DNA from: Puccinellia tenuiflora
Lineage: Eukaryota; Streptophyta; Magnoliopsida; Poales; Poaceae
Direction: 5' to 3'
DNA length: 64,000 nt
Assembly (NCBI GenBank): GCA_012064385.1
Contig: QRDG01001868.1
Coordinates: forward strand, 1-64,000
The notes beneath the pieces are model-generated. The model was given only the letters and a program-made list of their open reading frames with translations, did no database searches and had not been told where the DNA came from. Shown here in pieces: positions 1-10,645 of this stretch (position 1 is the first letter of the stretch; every line of letters begins with the position of its first letter). A program made the translations under genes and the position numbers.

Positions 1-890
1 GCCCCGGTCCATCTTTTTTACATTGATTACAACCTTTATTCGTCACTTTTCATCATCTTTACTCCTCTGGTCCACTTTCATATTTTCATCTATTTCATAT
101 ACAATTAACCACTTTGTTATCCGCGAGACCGGAAAGATTGACAACCTTTCCGTCGTTGGGGGCAAAGTAATTGGTGAGAGTGTGCAGGGTCCACGTCTGT
201 TGAAGATTAAGTGCAAAGATCTTCAACATTCACTTGTTGTTGATTTCAAAGTCCTACTGGTTCGATAAACCCTCGGTTCGTTTATGAGGGAAAACTGCTA
301 CTTACTATATCCACGCCTTCGCTTGGGCACAACCCAACGCTACCATCACCGATCATCAGCCGCCCCTCCGTGCCGGCCGACCCCACCGAGCCACCCCTTA
401 CAATGCACGACGCCGCTGCCGTCGTCCTTTCTGGTGAGCCTACTCTCCTCCTCTCGTTCACGTGTTTGGGTTTTTTGATTCAATTTTGCTTACTTTATAG
501 TTCAATTTAGATTGGTTAAAATTGACTTAGTTTAGCCATCCTTTATTTATTAGCACTAGATAATGTATGGTAGTTGTATATATAATGAACTATATATATG
601 CATGAACCTATGATGTATATGTTTGGATGGACTTGATGTTTCAAAATTGCGGATATTATTTCTCTTAATTATTACTTGTAAATTAAATTGGTCAACATAA
701 CATGATATGGCGCCATCCGAGATATACAACTCGGATTGTGCATGTGGTCAGTCTAATGGTTTCTTGTTTAGTGCTTATCTACGAGGTGGTTACCAAAATT
801 CAGTGGTAACAATCAATTTACTTTTCGTGCACTTATAATAGATAGGGTTTATATGTGTGGGGTTCACCACTTTTTTGTTTTGTTGCACAG
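1..890. other. Window start, no assignable gene; possible first exon and intron of the B3 relic
   Basis: No protein family is recognisable here. A C-rich leader-like stretch around 340-402 precedes an ATG at 403 and a plausible splice donor after position 433 (TCTG then GTGAGC). A matching acceptor (TTGCACAG) ends at 890, directly before the B3-like reading frame. This suggests, but does not prove, a short first exon (about 403-433) and an intron of roughly 450 bp belonging to the B3 gene. The 81-codon frame at 23-268 resembles nothing I know. Confidence 0.3.
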
Positions 891-1667
891 ATTGTACCAT
901 GCAATGTTCGGTTGGAGTTCAATGAGTTAATTAACCAACGAGAGTGTTCTCCTTCGTTCGCTTGGACGCACGTATAACATTCAAGTGGCAAAAAGTACTT
1001 ACCAAGACCACTTGCACGACAAATGTTGGGAGCAGTTCATCGACCGGAACAATCTCATTGGGGGACAACTAATAGTTTTCACTTTGACAGGACCACATCC
1101 ATGTATAAGTGTTGCCTATATGAAATTTGGCGACAATGAAGAGGATGATGACAGTACCGAGGAGAGTGGCGGGGAGCTGGGAGAGGAAGTCGGCCCATTT
1201 CAGTCTACCATCATGTCTCAGAGAGTCAATCTCCAGGACCATGACAAGGACTACCGCCTTCAGATTCTACCACCAAGAAAGAGTTACGTCGGGGTGCATT
1301 TTGTTATTCGGTTGACGAACACAAATGTCTCCAAGAAACATGTTATGGTACGTTTCTAAAATATTTATCTTTGTATCTTTGTTTATGTTAGCATGCATGT
1401 GTGGAGGTATGTGACATAGTTTTTTTTTTGGTTTTTTCGTGTGATGATATGTTTCCAGACACTATCTATGATGATGGCGGAAAGGTCTGGCCTCCTTGAT
1501 AGTGGCAATGTTGGACTATACATTGGAGCAGCAGGGGCCATCACCACCGTTCCTCGGTAGAACCAATGTTGGACTACACAAAGATTGGACAAGCTATTCT
1601 CTTTACACTAAGGAACACTAACATGCCCAACATGGAGATGATGATTGTCATAGACAACATCAACTAG
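891..1667 (+). pseudogene. Broken B3 DNA-binding-domain gene (REM-type)
   Basis: Plant B3-domain proteins are nuclear DNA-binding factors; REM-type members often carry several B3 domains. The first frame after the acceptor at 890 gives VPCNVRLEFNEL. A one-base shift near 925-942 is then needed to continue into SVLLRSLGRTYNIQV, CWEQFIDRNNLIGGQLIVF and ISVAYMKF, the usual tail of a B3 domain. A second B3 domain begins with FVIRLTNTNVSKKHVM and is split by an intron (donor GTACGT at 1348, acceptor CAG about 1458). It resumes as MAERSGLLDSGNVGLY and hits TAG at 1558-1560. Its C-terminal end, IGQAILFTLRNTNMPN, reappears in another frame to a stop at 1665-1667. Two frame breaks plus an internal stop make this a decayed gene. 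It may have been carried by the CACTA element whose end lies at 2059. The B3 assignment is confident; the gene identity is unknown. Confidence 0.72.
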
Positions 1668-1930
1668 CTAGTTGTTTAGGGTCAACAATTATATTAGTTT
1701 GATGAAATGGAATTTTCTAGTTAAGAGAGATACATATTTTTTGCTATATATCTATGTGGAGAATGATCAAATTGACGTTTCTAGTTAAAATAGAGACATA
1801 CCTTTACTATATCTTTGTGTATTATATTTGTTGTTGTATCTGTGGTTTTGGTATTGCCATTTTGATGATAATTGTCATCTATATATGCAATGAGTTGCTG
1901 GATATTTTTTTGATTAAAATATACTACTGG
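1668..1930. other. AT-rich sequence after the B3 relic, nothing assigned
   Basis: AT-rich DNA with no recognisable coding domain. It could be the 3' flank of the B3 relic or the interior of the CACTA element that ends at 2059. Confidence 0.4.
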
Positions 1931-2059
1931 CGTGAACATGACATGCTAGTGGTACATATATTCATAGTGGCGTAGGCTCGACAACGCCACTAGTACAAAT
2001 ATTAGTGACGCAGCAGCATTGGCGTGGGGAAGACACACTGCTAGGCAACTGCACTAGTG
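1931..2059 (-). mobile_element. Terminal fragment of a CACTA (En/Spm) transposon
   Basis: Read on the minus strand, a terminus CACTAGTGCAG starts at 2059 and runs to lower coordinates. It is followed by subterminal repeats of the type GGCGT..GCCACTAGT (CACTAGT is also present near 1987). This is the usual layout of a CACTA end. The partner terminus was not found in the window, so the element either starts before position 1 or is truncated. If it starts before position 1, the B3 relic at 891-1667 would lie inside it as captured host sequence. Confidence 0.55.
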
Positions 2060-2246
2060 TAATATATAGTAAAAAAGGTAATGGTCGAAGATACATGTTG
2101 AATATGAAGATCTAAAACCTCATTTATTTACGAATAGATAGAATAAACTCTAAACTTTGTGGTATATAGATCTTTTGAAGTAACCATGTTGTGTATTATT
2201 TTAATCAGAAAAGTTTTGTATTTTGGCCTTTGCATAAAGGAGATAC

Positions 2247-2730
2247 CTCCAGCCGAATAAGTCGTAGACTTTCTCTCTCTTGTTCAAGATCTTTCTTCCT
2301 CATCTCGAGCTCAACTCGCAAATTGTTATTTTCATCTTCGAGCTGAATGATAAAAGGTTCAGAATGGTATTACGGTAACACTTTAATCTTGTAGGGATGG
2401 TAGTTGTTTATCTCCAGGCTCACCTTCGTTTGTTCAGTAGGTCTGTTGACCTGAAACCAACCAATTGCACGCAATTTCATCCAGTGGTGCGAAGGTCGTG
2501 TGAGAATTTAGGAAAAACTAACATCAGGTAAGAGAAACTAACAATATGCTAATAAATACGAAGAAAAAATAAAGTTTGTGGCTATTCCTAAACATAGTAA
2601 AGTCTAATTCTTATGTTGTATGTAACCATCTGTGATTTAACTTTAGTATTAACCTTTTAAATTGAACATAATATTCGTGTGAAAATACTAAAATGCATTT
2701 CTCATTTCTCTCCAACTATATATACTTACC
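2247..2730 (-). CDS. Candidate spliced minus-strand gene remnant encoding a coiled coil
   Basis: Three minus-strand blocks are bounded by good splice signals and stay in phase 0. Block 1 ends at 2730 (GAG then GTAAGT) and can read MVCYPLETE. Block 2 is 2450-2424 (acceptor TTGGTTTCAG, donor AAG/GTGAGC), encoding VNRPTEQTK. Block 3 is 2342-2247 (acceptor TTATCATTCAG, donor GAG/GTATCT), encoding 32 residues such as LEDENNNLRVELEMRKK, a heptad-like acidic/basic helix. No further exon was found, and a CACTA end (2059) and a Stowaway MITE (2771) flank the locus, so the gene is probably truncated. I do not recognise the family; it could be a transposase accessory protein or a host gene. The splice logic is seen in the sequence; expression is unknown. 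Confidence 0.35.
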
Positions 2731-2770
2731 TCAGTTTCAAGAGGATAACAAACCATAATTTTAAATAGTA

Positions 2771-2929
2771 CTCCCTCCGTTCCAGAATATAAGATGTTTA
2801 GCATTTCTCTTTCCATCTGTATCTAGACATGATTTAGTGTAAGGTTCAAATGAATCTTGCACTAAAACATATCTAGATACGGATGGAAAGAGAAATACTA
2901 AAACATCTTATATTTAGGAACGGAGGGAG
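2771..2929. mobile_element. Stowaway-type MITE (Tc1/mariner superfamily)
   Basis: The terminal inverted repeats CTCCCTCCGTTCC and GGAACGGAGGGAG are perfect complements. They are flanked by TA on both sides (2769-2770 and 2930-2931), the classic Stowaway target duplication. The 159-bp element is largely self-complementary (the arms ATCTAGACAT and ATATCTAGATAC pair), so it should fold into a long hairpin. It has no coding capacity. Confidence 0.95.
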
Positions 2930-3189
2930 TACTATGACTACCATCGATATATTATCATTCTTTTATAAGGTAGGGGATTCTTACCGGGGCGAAGATGCCA
3001 TTCAATATGGCCTGGTTGGTTAATCTACAAATTGCATCCATCGTTTATCAGCCTCCCTATAATTTATTTTATCAGTCTTGTTTAATAACGAAAGAAAAGT
3101 ATAAAAATAAGGTTGGTTTGCTTCAATACACCCCCTCTACAAAAGTCACGATTTTGGATGCAAATCAATACTGGAGATTTAACTTAACT

Positions 3190-3790
3190 AGTTAAGTTAT
3201 GAATGGTCTGGTGCAAGTTTTAGATCACCTATCGGGTGACTTTGCCTTCACTTGGCAATGGATACCTAAGCATGGCAGGTCGGTGGCATCATACTTGGCA
3301 TTAAAACTGAAACTATAAAATTATTGGGTATTTTCAATAGTGAGTTTCAAATTAAAATTCACCTACGAAATAAGACAGGTGATTTTATGTGGAGTCTCTT
3401 TACGTATGGGGACGCTCAGGATGAGCACCAGGATGCTTCCCTTTGGAAATTTTCTCAATATTTGGTAATTTCTCAATATTTGTAGAGATAACCCATACCC
3501 TATTCTTATAAGAGGAGATGTTAATATCCTAAATTCCAGCAAGAGAAATACAACAATTGATTTGACAATTATTGGCCCTTCCTTTTCAATGTTGTCCTCG
3601 ATAGTCTGGATTTAAGGGAGATTAATATGTGAAGGAGTAAATACAATTGGGCAAACAAGGAGACCAGTGTCGACATACGAAAAACTTGATCGTGTACTAA
3701 TGGACACCGAATGTGAAGCTAAATACCCTATGGTCAGATTACGCGTGCTCAAATGTATTGATGCACTATTGCTCGAGATATGCCTTAAAG
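3190..3790 (+). pseudogene. LINE (non-LTR retrotransposon) endonuclease-domain relic
   Basis: Translated pieces in shifting frames follow a plant LINE ORF2 endonuclease in order: HLRNKTGDFMWSLFTYG, then DAQDEHQDASLWKFSQ, DNYWPFLFNVVLDSLDLRE and TYEKLDRVLMDTECEAKYP. The usual GGDFN catalytic block is represented by RGDVNI, so a key Gly has already changed. Several stops and frameshifts interrupt it and no reverse transcriptase follows. It is a 5'-region fragment, cut on the right by a Copia LTR fragment. Confidence 0.75.
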
Positions 3791-4235
3791 GTAATAATAA
3801 TTGCTACAATTTATCTAATTTTTATTATTAATGCTTATTAATCTATGTTATAACTGTTGCGATACTTGAATATGAATTTAAAGAAGATCTCATAGGCCAT
3901 GTAGATAGATAAACAACCAAGTGTTCCTAGTCTAGCCTCTAGGACTAGCTCATGGGTTGTCTGATGATCAAATTTTCCCGATCATTGGTGTTATTGTAAC
4001 AATGTTACCAACAACTATTATAGTATATTGTTGGCATAATAATGATACTGAAATGACCCAACTATATGATTCGTTATGAGATATATTCGTAACTTGGTGT
4101 TGGCATTTCTATATATCGTTTTCATGCACATGAGTCCTTTGACCATAAGAATATCTAGTGACCTCATACTTCATAGGCATGCTTTGACGTCATCTAACAT
4201 CATACCGTAAATGGATTATCATAATGGTGTTCGGG
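3775..4235 (+). repeat. Copia LTR fragment (BARE/Angela-like type)
   Basis: The segment begins with GAGATATGCCTTAAAGGTAA, resembling the conserved start of Triticeae Copia LTRs (TGTTGGA..TATGCCCTAGAGGCAATAATAA, from general knowledge). It continues with the characteristic text on the TAGATAAACAACCAAGTG theme and ends near GGTGTTCGGGTATG. No internal domain or partner LTR is present. It is a truncated fragment next to the LINE relic. Confidence 0.6.
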
Positions 4236-4476
4236 TATGTTAGTGTGTGTTCGGTATATGGATTGGGAAGGGTGGGATGGGTTGGCTCAGATTTTGGGGG
4301 TGGGATGCTTCCTGATTCGTTTTTTGTGTTTTGTTTGGTCGAGGGATGAAGATGGTACGTGAATTGAGCTAAGAGGATGCTAACACCAGGACTCTCCCTA
4401 ATATGAATGGGTTAACAGACACGGACGGACGCTGCAGCCGCCGGCCGAGACACACTTCGCCGTTCCCGCCGGCCAA
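4236..4476. other. GC-rising flank, left half of the pre-insertion host sequence
   Basis: From about 4420 the sequence becomes GC- and CpG-rich. It resembles the sequence after 26367: if the CACTA element and retroelement A are removed, 4476 joins 5866-5877 and then 26373 onward. This gives a continuous GC-rich stretch upstream of an ATG at 26448. It may be the promoter or 5' UTR of a host gene. Confidence 0.4.
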
Positions 4477-5862
4477 CACTAGTGGAAAACGGGGCTTTTG
4501 TTCACTCCAAGAAAGAGCATCAGTCCCGGTCGCATTATGAACCAGGACTAATCGTGGCATTAGTCCCGGTTCATGTGGCTCGGAAGCCGCGCGGGGCTCG
4601 GGGGGTTTTAGTCCTGGTTCATACGGGAATTTAGTCCCGGTTGGTGGATTCAACCGGGACTATAGGTGTGGCGTCACGCGCGAGGACCTTTAGTCCCGGT
4701 TGGTAGTCCCGGTTTTGGACACCAACCCGGACTATAGGTTTTTGCAAAAAAAAAATCAGCATTTTTACATTTAGTCCCGGTTGGTATCTCCAACCGAGAT
4801 TAAAGTTTTTTTTTCATTTTCTAGGTTTTGCCAGGAAAAAATGGAAAATTTTGATTTTTTTTGGAAATTTTGAAATTCTTTTGTTGTTTCTTTTATTTTT
4901 CAATTATTTTTAATTTTTATTATTATTGGAATTTTATTTTGAAAATTTTGAAATTCTTTTGTTGTTTCTTTTATTTTTCAATTATTTTTAATTTTATTAT
5001 TATTGGAATTTTTTGATTTTTTTTGAAAATTTTGAAATTATTTTGTTGTTTCTTTTATTTTCAAATAATTTTAACTTTTATTATTATTTTAGAATTTTAG
5101 TTTTCTTTGTTTTTTGCGAATTTTTGAGTTTTTCCAAAATCTTTGAGTTTTTTTGAATTTTTTGAATTTTTTCAAAATTTTGAATTTGTAAATTAATCAT
5201 TGTTGTTTGTTAATCATTGTTGTTTATTAATCATTGTTGTTTGTTAATCATTGTTGTTTATTTTAATAATTGTTTGGAATTCAAAAAAATTAATCATGTG
5301 CCATCAAGACCTAAGGGTTAATAGGATTGATAGCTTACTATTGTCAAGAAAACAACAATTGCAGACTTGGCAGCTGGGGAGAGGGAACTGGGAAGTTAAG
5401 TGTGCTGGGGCTGGAGCAGTGAGAGGATGGGTGGCTGTGAAGTTAGAGATTAGAGTTGACTGGTAGGTACGCACTTTGACCTGAGAATAGGGATGATTAG
5501 AGATGAAATTGTCAAATAATTCAAAGATTTGAAATTCGGAAAAAAATTCAAAAGGGTTGACTGGTAGGTATGCACTTTGACCTGAGAATAGCGATGATTA
5601 GAGATGAAATTGTCAAATAATTCAAAGATTTGAAATTCGGAAAAAATTCAATTTTTTCTCAAAAAAATAAATAATAAAATTAAAAAAAAAAATCAGAAAA
5701 CCTTTAGTCTCGGTTGGTGTTACGAACCGGGACTAAGTCCCGGTTCGTAACACAACTAGGACTAAAGGGGTGAGCCTTTAGTCCCGATTGCGCAGTCCCG
5801 GTTGCGCCACCGGGACTAAAGGCCCTCTGGGCCCGGGACTAAAGCCCCTTTTTCTACTAGTG
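4477..5862. mobile_element. Non-autonomous CACTA element
   Basis: The ends are CACTAGTGGAAAACGGGGC and its near-complement GGGGCTTTTTCTACTAGTG. They are flanked by a perfect 3-bp duplication CAA (4474-4476 and 5863-5865). Subterminal regions carry many TTTAGTCCCGGTT-type motifs in both orientations. The 1.39-kb interior is AT-rich and non-coding. It includes three imperfect ~75-bp copies of a GGAAATTTTGAAATTCTTTTG-type block (4860-5070), four 17-bp repeats of TTAATCATTGTTGTTTG (5193-5262) and a 101-bp tandem duplication (5455-5650). No transposase is encoded. Confidence 0.9.
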
Positions 5863-5877
5863 CAAGACACACGTCGC

Positions 5878-7356
5878 TGATACGTCTCTGACGTATCTAT
5901 AATTTTTGATATTCCATGCTTGATTATATATCAGTGCCACATGTTTTTACAATGTTTTTTATATCATTTTGGCATAATTTATGTAACTAACCTATTAACA
6001 AGATGCCCAGTGCCAGTTCCTGTTTTCTGCTGTCTTTTTGTTTCAGAAAAGTTGTTCTGGGAAGTTTCTCGGATTGAGCTCAAATTTACGGGTATTATTT
6101 CCAATATGAAACGAAGACGGAACCAGAAGGATAGCCAAAGGGGAGGCACAGGGGCACCAGATGCCACCTGGCCATGGCCCCCGCTTGGCCACGCCTAGGG
6201 CCCACCTGGTGGCCCTGTCCATCGCCTCGCGTCGCCCCTTCGCCTATAAATTCCCTCTGACCTAAAAATCACGGGGGACCGACAATAATTTTTCCAGAAA
6301 AGACTCCGAGCGCCGCCGCCATCACCGACAAATTTCGGGGGTCAGATTGTTCCTGTTCCGGCACCCTGCCGGGACGGGGATTGACCCCCGGAGCCATCTC
6401 CATCGGCTACGCTGCCTCCATGATGCTCCATGAGTAGTTCCACCATGGACTACGGGTTCTTATCTATATCTAGATGCTACTCTCTCCCATGTTCTTCAAT
6501 ACAATGATCTCATGAGGTGCCCTACATGATTGAGATCCATCTGATGTAATCGGTGTTGTGTTTGTTGGGATCCGATGAATTGTTACATTATTATCAGTCT
6601 ATCCATGATGTTTGTGAATTATTGTTGCTGCAATCTTGTTGTGTTTATTGCTTGTCACTAGTGCACGAGTGGCATGATCTTAGATTTAAGTTCTATAAGT
6701 GTTGCTCAGATTTTATCTACAAGTTGTTGCACATGTTACTATCCGGAACCCGAGACCCCAAAGTGACAGCTTTTGGGATAATCGGAGGGGATGGCTGTGA
6801 CGTGAGGATCACATGTTTTCACCAAGTGTTAATGCTTTGCTCCGGTACTTAGTACCTTAATTATCATTAGGTTCCTCATAAAGGCCCCACTGAAACGGGA
6901 TGGTTGGACAAAAGATGTCATGCAAGTTCTTATTGCAAGCACGTATGACTATATATGGAAAATATGCCCTACATATGATTTATGAACTAGATGTCTATCA
7001 TGAGTTATTTACAATTGTCAATTGCCCAACTGTAATTTGTTTACCCAACACTTGCTATCTTGGAGAGTTACCACCAGTGAAGTTAGGAACCCCGGTCCAT
7101 ATTACCCATCAAGTATTTTCCGCGCCATTGCCTCCGTTGTTACTATTGATGCTGCTACTTTAATGTTACTATTGCTCTCATATTACTGTTGCTTTCACAT
7201 CACTTTTGTTACTAGTGCTTTCCCAGGTGTGGTGGAACTGACAACTCCACTGCTAAGACTTATAAGTATTCTTTGGCTCCCCTTGTGTCGAATCAATAAA
7301 TTTGTGTTTCACTTCCCTCGAAGACTGTTGCGGTCCCCTACACTTGTGGGTCATCA
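5878..7356 (+). repeat. Retroelement A 5' LTR
   Basis: 1,479-bp LTR starting TGATACGTCTCTGACG and ending CTTGTGGGTCATCA. It matches the right LTR throughout, with scattered substitutions and small indels (for example TATTCTTTGGCTC context and a 4-bp CCGG difference near 6741/25751). That is consistent with an insertion older than element B. Small ORFs inside it are not genes. Confidence 0.93.
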
Positions 7357-7367
7357 AGACTATTTTC

Positions 7368-7385
7368 GGGGGCCGTTGCCAGGGA
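7368..7385 (+). other. Primer-binding-like site (tRNA-Asp type)
   Basis: GGGGCCGTTGCCAGGGAG, 11 bases after the 5' LTR, closely resembles the complement of the plant tRNA-Asp 3' end (TGGCGCCGTTGCCGGGGA). Mismatches suggest decay after insertion. From 7386 to 7454 there is only leader sequence. Confidence 0.7.
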
Positions 7386-7506
7386 GCATATCTCTACTCA
7401 TAAGTTCACTTGGGGAGTACACTCTACCTCTCTCTCTATTTTTCGGTTTAGTTTTGTCGGGGATATAACCCCGGGTACCCCAGAGTGGGTGGTTTTTTAT
7501 GCGAGA

Positions 7507-8276
7507 CCCAGGTATACCTGGCGACACTGTTCATCCGACATATGTCATCCGACATATGAGGTATCCTGGCGACACTGTTCATCCGACATATGAGGTATCC
7601 TGGCGACACTGTTCATCCGACATATGTCATCCGACATATGAGGTATCCTGGCGACACTGTTCATCCGACATATGAGGCATCTTGGCGACACTGCTCATCC
7701 GACATATGAGGTATCATGGCGACACTGTTCACCCGACATATGTTCATCCGACATATGAGGTATCCTGGCGACACTGTTCATCCGACATATGTCATCCGAC
7801 ATATGAGGTATCCTGGCGACACTGTTCATCCGACATATGAGGTATCCTGGCGACACTGTTCATCCGACATATGAGGTATCCCTGGCGACACTGTTCATCC
7901 GACATATGTCATCCGACATATGAGGTATCCTGGCGACACTGTTCATCCGACATATGTCATCCGACATATGAGGTATCCTGGGGACACTGTTCATCCGACA
8001 TATGAGGTATCATGGGCGACACTGTTCATCCGACATATGAGTATCCTGGCGACACTGTTCATCCAACATATGGCATCCGACATATGAGGTATCCTGGCGA
8101 CACTGTTCATCCGACATATGAGGTATCCTGGCGACACTGTTCATCCGACATATGTCATCCGACATATGTCATCCGACATATGAGGTATCCTGGCGACACT
8201 GTTCATCCGACATATGAGGTATCCTGACGACACCGTTCATATGAGGTATCCTGGCGACACTGCTCATCCGACATAT
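7507..8276 (+). repeat. Tandem array of 34-bp and 48-bp units inside the solo LTR
   Basis: The basic unit is TATCCTGGCGACACTGTTCA followed by TCCGACATATGAGG (34 bp). A longer variant duplicates TCATCCGACATATG. About twenty units follow each other with few substitutions, suggesting expansion by slippage or unequal exchange. ORFs across it (for example 8012-8227) are translation artefacts of the repeat. Confidence 0.95.
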
Positions 8277-8495
8277 CCTGGGACGCCCACAGCTCGGACC
8301 TGGCGTCATTGACCAAGACAAGAAGATAAGATCGATGACGAGTGTACTGGCATAGCCGTCATGGCTACAGTTCCCAGACGTGACTATAGTACATCCCCAT
8401 GATGCATGCATAGTACTGATTAGACCCCAGTAGTCATTTCAGCTGCAGTGCATGTACTGTGTACCTGTGGGGCATACCTTGTCCCCTGGGCTGCC

Positions 8496-8504
8496 TATAT
8501 AAGG
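8496..8504 (+). promoter_or_regulatory. TATA box of the solo LTR
   Basis: TATATAAGG in a GC-rich context, about 380 bp before the LTR end, is positioned like the core promoter of a plant LTR retrotransposon. Transcription from the solo LTR would run toward 8877. Confidence 0.55.
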
Positions 8505-8877
8505 AGCACCAGGGGGAGTGCTCAAAGAGAGGCCCGAGGGGCTCATTCTCCCCCAGCTCAAGTAGGAGCTCTCTTCTAGCTCTGCTCAGTAGCCTAGTAC
8601 TAGTACCAGTTCTTCAGTTCATAGTATTAGCCCGTGCAGGCTTAGACACACAGCTCAAGGAGCAACTTTGTAACCCGGATATCCACCCGTATACATCCAG
8701 ACAGGCAGGAGTAGGGGTTTTACCTCCTCACGAGGGCCCTGAACCTGGGTAGATCTTGTGTGTGCTTGTGTCTTCCGTGCGCGTTCTTCAACGCGTCATC
8801 CCTCCCCGAATCCTCTAGCGTCCATCGGCCCCAAACTTAAGCCTACCCCTAGGCATCTGTTGTTCACCACGACGACA

Positions 8878-9248
8878 AGTTTTGTTTTGCTTAGTTTACT
8901 TTTTCTTAGTTTTATTTTAGTTAGCTTACTTCTGTTTAGCTTTATTTTTCTTATATACCCGAAAATCCATAAAAATTCAAAAACACAAAATTATAAAAAC
9001 TTTTGCTACATGGTTACTTTCTTTGAAACTAGATCTTATTGGCAAGGTGGGTCCACGGAGGATGAACAAAAATATTATAAGAGATACCGCTTGTCTCAAA
9101 AAGGGATATACTTATGGAAATTAATAAATCAACTGGAGATGTATGCTAGAAATTTATGCTCTATATTTGACATATCTTTTTGCTGTGATGAATCTGAATG
9201 TCATATGAATTTTAAACACTTTCCTTTCCAATGTGCATGTAATGTTAA
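8878..9248 (+). pseudogene. Retroelement A internal domain, short gag-like reading frame
   Basis: This is the leader continuing after the solo LTR. From about 9009 a frame reads MVTFFETRSYWQGGSTEDE and continues to KYYKRYRLSQKGIYLWKLI, with two CX(n)C-like pairs before the Mutator element interrupts it at 9249. The only ORF here starts inside the solo LTR, so that start is not meaningful. The product is a retroelement-specific protein of unknown role; I see no zinc knuckle or capsid motif. Confidence 0.5.
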
Positions 9249-10636
9249 GGGCAGTGCTGAGCGAACCCCGGGGGATTTGTGGCAAAAATCCCCCGGGTGC
9301 AGAACGTGACACGTATCCCGTGGTCCCATGTGCATCTCTTCTTTCGCTTCTAGAGAAAAACCCCCCACCCCTATACGATGCGAGACTTGTACGGCCGGCC
9401 ATCTAGCGCTCGAGCTCCAGCAACCTTCAGCTGTGCGCCTCTTGCCGGCGCTGGTAGCACCACCGGGTCCATGGCAGCGCCGTCGTGCCTACCCTGGAGA
9501 GCAACGCCGCCGTGTGCTGGAAGCATTGTGTCTCCACCTTGGCAGCAATGCCGTTGAGCCCTGGGAGCACCAAGCCTCCATCGTGTTTGCAGCATCGCTC
9601 CGGCAAATAGCACCACGCCGGTCCCGGCGAGTAGCACCACCTCCCTTCATAGGAAGCACCACCGCCCACCGTAGGAAGCATCGGTGGTAGCACCGTCGCC
9701 ACTGGCTCCAAGCACCCATCCTCGCCCGTGGTAGCAACAGCGGGGCACCGTAGGTAGCACTGCCCGATGCATCTTGCAGCACCGCCGCCCTCCCGTCGGA
9801 GCACTGCCGCCCTCCCATGAGAGCACCGCCGCGCTTCGACAGCACCACTTGCCCTCCCATGGGAGCACCGCTGCCCGCCTTTTAAAGCATCATCAGTCGT
9901 CTATGGTAGCACCGCCACGTCGACCACCCCTTGCAGCATACCGACTCCCAGCTCGCATCGGTGACGTCAGCTCCTCGGAGCATCGGTGCACCACCGTCCC
10001 ATGGCTGACAGTTGCGTCATAATCCAATAGCTACATGGCCGCTCCCCACAAATCAGCACTCCGCCGTTGCGGACGACGACGAGGTTGAGGCGTGGGCCAG
10101 GGCAGCAGAAGAGGAGGTAGGTCGCAGGCCGTCATCGTCGTTGCGCCTGCTGGAGCTTGGGGGCGCGGCGAAGGACGAAAAGGCGGCAAGACTTAGGCTC
10201 AAGCTTGGCCCGCCTGGCATAGCGGGCGAGCACCATGGGAAGCGTCGGAGAAACTGGAGCGAGAGTCATGGCGGAGCGAGAGCCATGGCGGAAAGAGAGG
10301 GATGGGGGTGGACTGGGTTCAATTCGTGATATCCGTGGAGGAAGGGAGAGGGAGGGGAGGAGGTGGCCGGCATCACCGGAGTGGAAGACGACGGGGTTTG
10401 GTGGCCGTCAGAGCTGGGGCGACTCACGGCGCGAAAGAGATGGGGGAGGGTGGGGAGCGCCGTTCGAGAGCTCTCCTTATTTTCCCTGGAGATGATTGTC
10501 GCGAGAGGTTAGGGGAGACTGGAGAGGATAGGGAAGGAAACCAATCGTGAGTGGGGTCCACCGGATGGACACGCGTCGCACGTCTGAGGAGGAGGATGTG
10601 AGAGTCGCGATCCCCCAGATGATACGTAGCTTTTCC
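9249..10636. mobile_element. Non-autonomous Mutator-like element (MULE)
   Basis: The termini GGGCAGTGCTGAGCGAAC and GGAAAAGCTACGTATCATC (complement of the right end) share the GG..A..GCT..G pattern followed by GGGGGAT. They are flanked by a perfect 9-bp duplication TAATGTTAA (9240-9248 and 10637-10645), diagnostic of Mutator. The interior is very GC-rich. Between 9440 and 9920 it is built from degenerate 30-45-bp units containing GAGCACCGCCG or GTAGCACCACC. There is no MURA transposase. The many overlapping ORFs on both strands have no recognisable domain and look like by-products of base composition. Confidence 0.85.
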
Positions 10637-10645
10637 TAATGTTAA

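Larger units (their letters stand above)
7455..8877 (+). mobile_element. Solo LTR of a Gypsy-type retrotransposon
   Basis: The sequence starts TGTCGGGGATATAACCCC and ends TTCACCACGACGACA. It is flanked by a perfect 5-bp duplication AGTTT (7450-7454 and 8878-8882), with no internal region or second LTR. This is what LTR-LTR recombination leaves. The 3' half has a TATA box (8496) and typical LTR text such as CAGGCAGGAGTAGGGGTTTT. The 5' half is dominated by a tandem array. Confidence 0.93.

Noticed and set aside
5193..5262. Telomere-like or functional microsatellite
   Set aside because: Four copies of a 17-bp AT-rich unit inside a CACTA element; ordinary slippage.
7507..8276. CRISPR-like array
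   Set aside because: Units are directly adjacent and nearly identical, with no unique spacers, and lie inside a plant LTR bounded by a target duplication; this is a minisatellite.
8459..8752. 97-codon ORF in the solo LTR
   Set aside because: It spans the LTR promoter/R region; no start context or domain.
9328..10550. Many overlapping ORFs in the Mutator-like element as genes
   Set aside because: They overlap on both strands, have low-complexity composition and no recognisable domain.
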